Assembly (NCBI RefSeq): GCF_016545825.1
Contig: NC_052619.1
Coordinates: 8,261,501 to 8,325,500 of the forward strand
Source: Eucalyptus grandis
Lineage: Eukaryota; Streptophyta; Magnoliopsida; Myrtales; Myrtaceae
DNA length: 64,000 nt
Direction of reading: 5' to 3'
The notes beneath the pieces were generated by a model. It saw nothing but the letters and a program-made list of their open reading frames with translations. It was not told where the DNA came from and did no database searches. Below, piece by piece: positions 57,640 through 64,000 of the stretch. Within the stretch, counting starts at the first letter, position 1; the number at the start of each line of letters is the position of its first letter. The position numbers and the translations under genes were made by a program.

Positions 57640-58400
57640 GCTAGTACGAGTACCTAGAGGGGGGTGAATAGGTTTATAAAAATTTCTTGAAGATTGCACA
57701 ATACTTAGACAGATGAAGGATTAAAAAATTAATCGTAAGACTGAGTAAAGGAAAGAGAGAATTAAACACGAGGTTTATAGTGGTTCGGCTTGATTCAAGC
57801 CTACGTCCACTTTTCTGCACTGACAGCCGATTGGCTGGATTCCACTATGAACAAAGAGATGTTACAGTGTTGATCTTCCTTGATTTCTTGATGTAGATGA
57901 TCTACTACACTCGCTCAAGGTATCACCAAGTATAAACACTCTGTGTATACAATTTTGCTCGAACCGTATCGACTAACAATCAAGGTTTTTCAGACTGGAA
58001 TTTTTCTATCGATCACACACTTAAAACAACTAGAACGTCTTCCTTTTATACTCCTTTATGCCATCATAGCCGTTGGCACTTACCAAAGGAATTCCTCCAA
58101 TCTACCCGTTGGACGGAATCAATTAAGAAGATCATCCGAGCTATTTAAGGAATCTGATGATAGCCCATCAATGTTGTTCGCCCATACAATCAGGATTTTG
58201 GTTTTCAAGAATAGAACATTCCAAGAACGTTTCGTCGAACATTGGATCTTCAATTGATCTTAGATAAGAATCAAAGAATCCGAAATGATTATCCAACCAA
58301 GGGATCTTTTCCAGAGGATAGGATCAAATCCTCAACCATATACTTCAGTTTCGGATATCCTTCGCCACTGGATTAGAAAGACTGTCAGTGAGAATAATCT
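57640..58400. mobile_element. LTR-like conserved plant repeat
   Basis: Begins with TACCTAGAGGGGGGTGAATA, a sequence I recognise from many plant repeat families, followed by ATAGTGGTTCGGCTTGATTC and GCCTACGTCCACTT. It is probably a solo LTR or a remnant. The exact ends and a target duplication were not found, and there is no coding domain. Confidence 0.45.
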
Positions 58401-58439
58401 TGAGTCTTGAGTCTTGAGTCTTGAGTCTTGAGACTTGAG
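58398..58439. repeat. (TCTTGAG)5 short tandem repeat
   Basis: Five perfect 7-bp copies, then a variant ACTTGAG. Confidence 0.9.
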
Positions 58440-58559
58440 ATTACAAAGTCTTGAGACTTTAACTATCGATATCCAGACTAGACTGATAGAAATGTTTTGT
58501 CAGTTTCAAAATATTCTGGAAAGATTTCTCCAACAAATATTACAAAAAACCTCTGTTTA

Positions 58560-58860
58560 CCGTCTCAACATGGTGCACCCGTGCCACGTTTATTTCAAAA
58601 TAATTTTTATATAACAAAAAATTTCAAATTGATATACTTGTGCCACATTTACTCTAAAAAAATCATAGATTTATCACAATTTGTGATAAAATATGGCATG
58701 AGTATATCAGCTTGGGCAAATGTGGCATGGGTCTACCAATTTAGGATTTTTTTTTATGCAAAAATTAGCTTAGGGTAAATGTAGAACGGGTGTATTTTTT
58801 TTTTTTTTTTTGGAGTTTTTGTAACACAAAAAACTAGTTTGGGGCTTAATGCGACACGTT
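58560..58860. repeat. Degenerate tandem repeat with TGCCAC/TGGCATGGGT landmarks
   Basis: Related units repeat a ..GTGCCACRTTTA..TCTAAAA/AAAATT.. pattern: CCGTGCCACGTTTATTTC, TTGTGCCACATTTACTCT, AATGTGGCATGGGTCTACC and AATGTAGAACGGGTGTA. No coding sequence. Confidence 0.5.
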
Positions 58861-58964
58861 ATCCATGATATTACTTTTGAATGCATAACTGTTAGGCGAT
58901 TCTATGAATTTATCAGAAGGGGAAATAAAACAACAAAATCATATTGAGTATGAACTACTTTAAT

Positions 58965-59275
58965 TGAGAAGGTTTAAATATAGGCTGATAGTTAAAGTTT
59001 GATTTCTCAATCATTACTCCAAATTGAAATCCAATGATCTTCACTCTAACCATTATGATTATCACACATTGTCCATCAAGCATCACTAGCATGATTCATG
59101 TGGAATATAAAAATCAACTATTTTAATTTGCTATCACAAGTAAAGTCACAAAAAGGTTAAAAGAGGGTGATAAATGCTCACTTCAAATTGAGGCAATTTC
59201 AAAGCATCGATCCGATTACTTTAATCCTAGAAGACAAGCATATTATTTCCTTGAACATCGATCTTTGTGTCAAAT
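58965..59275 (+). repeat. Local duplication, copy B
   Basis: Second copy of 56150-56475, about 2.8 kb downstream, diverged by many substitutions and small indels. Confidence 0.85.
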
Positions 59276-60462
59276 CCATGAATGAAGTCATCACCACAAT
59301 AAAATATTGCACAGGAGTGCATACATTTAACACCATGTCGCCGTCAACTAATGTGGTTTGTGACCATTGTGATCGTAACTTGTCATCCATGTTTGAACAA
59401 TTGCCCTGCGGTGTGCAACACCGACTGAACATTTTTCTCCATTTATACATGATATTTCACAAGGATGCATGCAATGCATGATGATCGTTGAACATTTTGA
59501 TCTTCCCCACGCTGTTCCGTGAAGGACATGTTGCTGGCAGCCCACCTCTAGGTTAACTTATTTAAGCCCTAAACGGGGCAAATCAAGGCTTGAAATGTGC
59601 GACTAAGAACCTCCAAAAGTCGAGTCTAGGAATTCGTAATTTGAGAGGAAAAGAAAAGCATCAGCGCCACAACGTAGAATTCATTATGGTTGGGAAGTCT
59701 TTCGCTCCCACCCGTTGTCTCCCTTGTTCTTTCTCTCTCTCTCCTTTTCTATTAGAAGTCTCCGTTGTTGCCCAGCAAATAACAAAATACCATACATAGT
59801 AACCTAATTTTACATTTAGAAAAAAGGGGGAGTGAAGACCAGCTGCCCGGTCTCATGCTCGCGACGTAATATTCGGTTTCAACCGTTATTGCTCCACCCG
59901 ATCAATTAGAGAATTCCCGAAATACAAACTAGCAAGAGATTTAAAATATTTCAAATTTGTGATTCCATAAAAGAAAATACAACTCTTTTGTGACCGTGCT
60001 ATTATGTCCATGATACCACTTTTAAGTTAAAAGTTGGATTTGGTCTAAAACTACAATTCAAGACAAAGAAGGATAAAATAACTGTACGCTCTAAATTTAT
60101 CAATTTTAAGCAAACAAAAGCCCCCTGTTGAATTTTACAGTCAAAGAAACATATGATTTGAGACTTGAGAGTTATGACCAAATTCAGGATGATTTCAAAT
60201 AATATTGCATGCAATATTTTTATTTAAATTTAAGGTAATCTATAATCTTTTATGTTCAAGTTCTACCTAAGTGTTTGATAAAAGGCTTTCTCGTGTCTAT
60301 AGAGAAACGAATTCTTGTGTGAATTAGTTAGCAAATTTGCTTTCAGTCTTGATGTATAAGTCTACATAGATTTTTATTCGAAAATTTTGATTATTACACT
60401 ACATGATGATCAAGTAGAGTTTTTATATTTAGATTTTCATTCAATGGAATTTGATTTCTAAT

Positions 60463-60944
60463 GAGTGTCGAACACCTGGAGTGCCAAAACTACATTTAAG
60501 TGCCAAAAATTACGAAAGTGATACTTAAATGTCAAAATCAAAATAAAATAGATCAATTAAGTGCTAACGGTAAGAATATCCGGCTAAAATATTGATGTGA
60601 CGATTTTCCGACTAGACAGGTGCAAAACGATATCGTTCTGTACACTGATGTGGCTAGACAAGCACAAAAACAACGCCATTTTGTTGACATGGTTAAATAA
60701 TTAATATAAATATTAATTTAATTATATATTAATTTAATTTTTTTAAAATAAAAAAAGGGAAAAAGGGGAAGGAGGCAAGCGGCTAAGGGCTAAGCCCTCA
60801 TTGCTACCTCCTCACCGTCACCGAAAGGGCTGGCAATGGTGGGTGAAGGGTCTAGGGGCCAAGGTCGTCGGCCCTTTCAACGATAGTGAGGAGGTGGAGG
60901 TAAGGGCTCAACCTTCAACTGCTTGCCTCCTCCTCCTTTAATAA

Positions 60945-60992
<48 letters not shown>

Positions 60993-61268
60993 TAAATATT
61001 ATAATTTAATTAAATTTTATATATAAAAGGAAGAAGAAGAAGATAAAAGGACGTCGTTTTGGTTCTTCGACGCTAACTCGTTCTCGGCATGCCACGTATG
61101 TGAGTTTATTATTAAAAAATTGCCATATAGGATTTTCGGCCATATTCGTGGAACTTGTTACTGAAATATTCCATTTTTAAGAAAAAATGGCACTTAAGTG
61201 TCACTTTCGTAATTTTTGACACTTAAGTGTTTCCCCATGCTAAGTTTTGGTACTTGGTGTTCTTTTCC
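60463..61268. mobile_element. Mutator-like foldback element with 9-bp target duplication, inserted in duplication copy 2
   Basis: Flanked by GATTTCTAA at 60454-60462 and 61269-61277. Arms carry AAGTGCCAAAAATTACGAAA at the left and its relatives TGGCACTTAAGTG and CTTTCGTAATTTTTGACACT at the right, like the element at 44183-45161. The core is GC-richer and is followed by an AAT microsatellite (60946-60990). Copy 1 lacks it: the corresponding site is at about 40513-40536 (CTCAATTTTCAAGCTACTCA). Confidence 0.8.
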
Positions 61269-61279
61269 GATTTCTAACC

Positions 61280-61740
61280 TAGTAAAGAAAAATTACCAAA
61301 AAAGTTCTAAATATATTGCAATTGTATTAATTCAATTCTAAACATTTTTGTTTATCCAAATGAGTCTTAAATCTTTTGTATTTGTACTAATTCAATTCAT
61401 TTGGCTATTTTTTGACCGGCTGATACCGACATAGATGTTAGCTATCCTAAGTGGCGTCACGGTGCTAACTTGAGCAATTTTTAATAATATTTTAATATTA
61501 TTTCAAATTATTTATTTATTTATTTATTTTTCTTTTCTTTTCTTTTCTTTTCTCTTTCTTTTCTTCACTTCCCTCTTCCTCCAACGAAGGTAGAACCGGT
61601 GAGATGCTTGATGGCCTCACCAAGGCCTAGTAATGGCTGGCGAGACTCGACCTCACTAGATCCTACAAGGTCATGCCTCATCTCACCCCTAACGAGGCTT
61701 GAGCCCTCGCTAGAGGCCGCGAGGGTGGCCTTGTCATCAC
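61280..61740. mobile_element. Truncated non-autonomous repeat with GC-rich core
   Basis: An arm of the GTATTAATTCAATTCTAAAC ... TTTTTGACCGGCTGATACC type runs into TTTTAATATTATTT and a core of GAGGCTTGAGCCCTCGCTAG-type sequence. The expected opposite arm is missing. A second, partial same-orientation arm appears at about 61910-62080 (TTATCAATTCAATCATAAAT, then TTTTGACCG). Confidence 0.5.
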
Positions 61741-62810
61741 TCACACGGAGATGTGTTCTAAGCTATGGGCGCCCTCAATTTTCTAACGGTAAGATAACAA
61801 ATTTGCTTTTTTACTCTCATTTTTTCTATTATCTCTTCGTAACTTCCAAACTATTTTGGATTGATTTGAAGAGTTTTTTTTTTTTTTTCAATTTGAAAGT
61901 CGAACTGATGTAATTATTGCACTTTTATCAATTCAATCATAAATCTTTTGATTATGTTAATTAAGTCCATTCAACTAATTTTGACCGAAATTGCTTGATA
62001 TGAATGCCGACCATCCTACATAGTATAACCGGCATTGATGTGGATAAATTTTAATAATATTTTAATATTTTTGATTTTTTTCTAATTTTTTCATTTTTTT
62101 TTCTTTACTTTCTTTCTGGTTTTTTGGATTGAGGGACGGCAACCCTTGTCTGCCATAGGTGAGTGGAGAAACTTCAAGCTAACACAAAGCGAATGAGGCA
62201 CAATGCCCTGGGCAATTCCACATCAGCAAGAATGTGGAAGAGGAACCAACATGATGATATTGCTACACAACAATGCCCCCCATTCGATATTTGGGATGCA
62301 TACAGCTAATCCAGCAAATCCTTTCTCTTCCTCATCAGTTAGGTTGTCACTTGCTATTAATCAATATAGAATTTGCAAATCCCTTTCTCATGTTTGAGGG
62401 CCCAGATTCAAAACATTTGATCATGTTAATATGACAAGTGAAAAACAAGGAGCGGAGCTTACACTCATATATCATCCGATTTTTTTTAGTTGAACACGTC
62501 ACTTGAATCGATAGTCAAATATTTATATCAGAAAGAGCTGGAACATAAACCGGTTAAAGTGCGAGAATACCATTAGCGAGAACTCAATAAAGTGACTAAT
62601 TCCAAGTGAGAAGGGAAACAAACAAGTATCGACCTGCGATTTTATTGAAATTTTAAATGGGTGGTCGGTGACTGTTCGCCAAACTTCATGACACAGAAGG
62701 AGAGGACTATAAAGTGCTGTTGATTTTTTTTAGAGCTTAAAAACAAAGACCTGATGGAAGAGAAACCGCATCTACCTCCGCCGCTGACTTTTCATTCAAA
62801 ATTTCTTTCT

Positions 62811-64000
62811 TCTCTTAAGAGACCATGTTCCAGCTTACATGCGAAAGAAGTTTCTATCGAATATCTTCTACCATTTTGAGTTCTGTGGCTGAGATACTGT
62901 CAAAGGTATGCCCAAGAAGGGGAAGGTACAGCCATTTCCACATCAAACACATGCATAATTCACTCTACCAAACTCCTGTCGCCCGAACGGAGCAGCATGA
63001 TAATTGTTCAGAAGAAGTGGCAGGCCAGGAGGGCTGGCTAGTCACCCCTCCGCCGCTTAGACCTCTGTGAATATTCCAGTAATTGTGCACTGTAGTTCAT
63101 GAAATTCAAATGCACTATTTCCACATCCCCCAACCCCATTCTCCGTGCATGCCATTGTTTTCGCAATCAACTTTTGTTCGCCCCATCCGCTTAATTTTCA
63201 CATTGTAACTGGATCATCTAGAAAAGTAACTAGGAGCTAAATATGAACACGAGTTGCAAATGAGTATGAAGAATATCCTCACGTGCCAAAATCCTCGTTC
63301 CGACATTCGTTCTTTGCACAAAATTTGCCTACCATCTCGCGATTTCGATTACCCCATTTTCTTTCTTCTTTCTTCGCCCATACTCTCTTGTTCCTGTCCA
63401 CAAGAGTGTCTCGACTTCTATGAACATCCGAATCAACCCCAATGACATGCTATGACATTATTATTTCTCGCACATTGCACAATTACTTAAGAACCCGGGT
63501 TTGTGTTCCAAAGTACTGTACTGGGGGACATGAGCAGCTTCATTGCATGATGTTTTTATGAGTCGGAGTTGATACTTTTGAATTCACGTATAAATGGCGG
63601 GAAGCATCTAGAAAGCTATCTGAAAGCCATAGTCGTCCAATTTTTTTTGAGTTCTTCAAATGGCTGTGTTTTGAGTCTTGGAGCAGTTACGAGAGATAGG
63701 AATGTCCTTCACATGTCATACAATTAGTAAGATGTAGTCGCAGTGGCTTGAGAACCTAACTTTTGTCAAACAGGGATGTTGGAAAACTTAGATTGTCCAT
63801 GCTAATAATGCAGAGAGACGGGACTATCACTCCAAGCAACAGGTGCTTTGTGGATACCACTCACTCACTTGTCAATCAGGAATCGGAAGAAGCAAAAAGT
63901 GCTTAGGAGACAGATGCCGCTATGTACTTGTCATTGGTCTTTTGTGGATCTAATCCGGTTCAATAGCTCTCTGATAATCGTTCTTTGCCCCCTTTGAACT
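62811..64000. other. Right end of the window, no gene recognised
   Basis: No domain was recognised on either strand. Short frames (62825-63070, 63254-63445) have no motif. It could be the edge or an intron of a gene beyond the window. Confidence 0.4.

Larger units (their letters stand above)
55840..60249. other. Intergenic region with repeats, no supported gene
   Basis: AT-rich DNA with a local duplication (56150-56475 and 58965-59275), a poly-A run (56985-57001), a conserved LTR-like plant repeat (57640-58400), short TCTTGAG repeats and a tandem T-rich repeat (58560-58850). The open frame at 59167-59481 has no recognised domain. Confidence 0.5.
60250..62810 (+). repeat. Dispersed duplication, copy 2 (interrupted)
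   Basis: Same order and orientation as 40310-42010, but enlarged by insertions: the foldback element 60463-61268, a truncated repeat about 61280-61740, and another about 61910-62180. The best conserved block is 62191-62808. Confidence 0.85.

Noticed and set aside
59167..59481. 104-codon frame with Cys/His residues
   Set aside because: The start lies inside a duplicated non-coding block; the Cys pattern does not form a clear zinc finger.
1..64000. CRISPR arrays, operons, rRNA or tRNA genes
   Set aside because: This is plant nuclear DNA; no spaced direct repeats of CRISPR type, and no convincing tRNA or rRNA sequence was noticed by eye (a tRNAscan run would settle it).

Overview
This is nuclear DNA from a flowering plant, almost certainly a rosid eudicot. 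Genes are intron-rich and widely spaced, leaders carry CT microsatellites, and the intergenic DNA is full of small non-autonomous transposons. I lean towards Myrtales (Eucalyptus-like), but the species cannot be fixed from the sequence alone.

The left 40 kb holds seven conserved single-copy-type genes. In order they are: the 3' end of a TrmA-type RNA methyltransferase (+, 1-2527); plastid ribosomal protein bS21/GHS1 (-, 4041-5959); a Kelch F-box protein with a near-perfect miR2111 target site, the TML/HOLT type (+, 13321-14520); the SWI/SNF subunit SWP73/BAF60 (+, 16645-18511); the AAA ATPase FIGL1 (+, 20052-25137); a CYP94B-type P450 with a one-base frameshift (-, 26107-27752); and peroxisomal sulfite oxidase (-, 33605-39797). 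I rebuilt the exons of the multi-exon genes by joining reading frames at splice sites. As I remember the Arabidopsis map, these genes come from two separate chromosome 3 segments (At3g27120-27180 and At3g01890-01910). Here they are interleaved, which suggests an ancestral block that Arabidopsis split by duplication and reciprocal gene loss.

The right 24 kb is accessory. It has a single-exon CC-NB-LRR resistance gene with eroded motifs (+, 45976-48879), a 75-bp fragment of a related NLR (53158-53232), and a DUF4220/DUF594 membrane-protein gene broken by a one-base frameshift (-, 53643-55839). These sit among repeats: a dispersed duplication (about 40.3-42.0 kb and 60.25-62.8 kb), two Mutator-like foldback elements with visible 9-10 bp target-site duplications, Harbinger-like elements, a 41-bp minisatellite and LTR-like fragments. 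One foldback element interrupts one copy of the duplication, and the other copy preserves the empty site.

The genes do not form an operon or a pathway. Their functions are RNA modification, plastid translation, shoot-root phosphate/nitrogen or symbiosis signalling (miR2111 target), chromatin remodelling, recombination control, jasmonate catabolism, sulfite detoxification and immunity. The biology most worth following is the miR2111 module, the interleaved synteny, the two single-base frameshifts and the foldback family with GC-rich cores.
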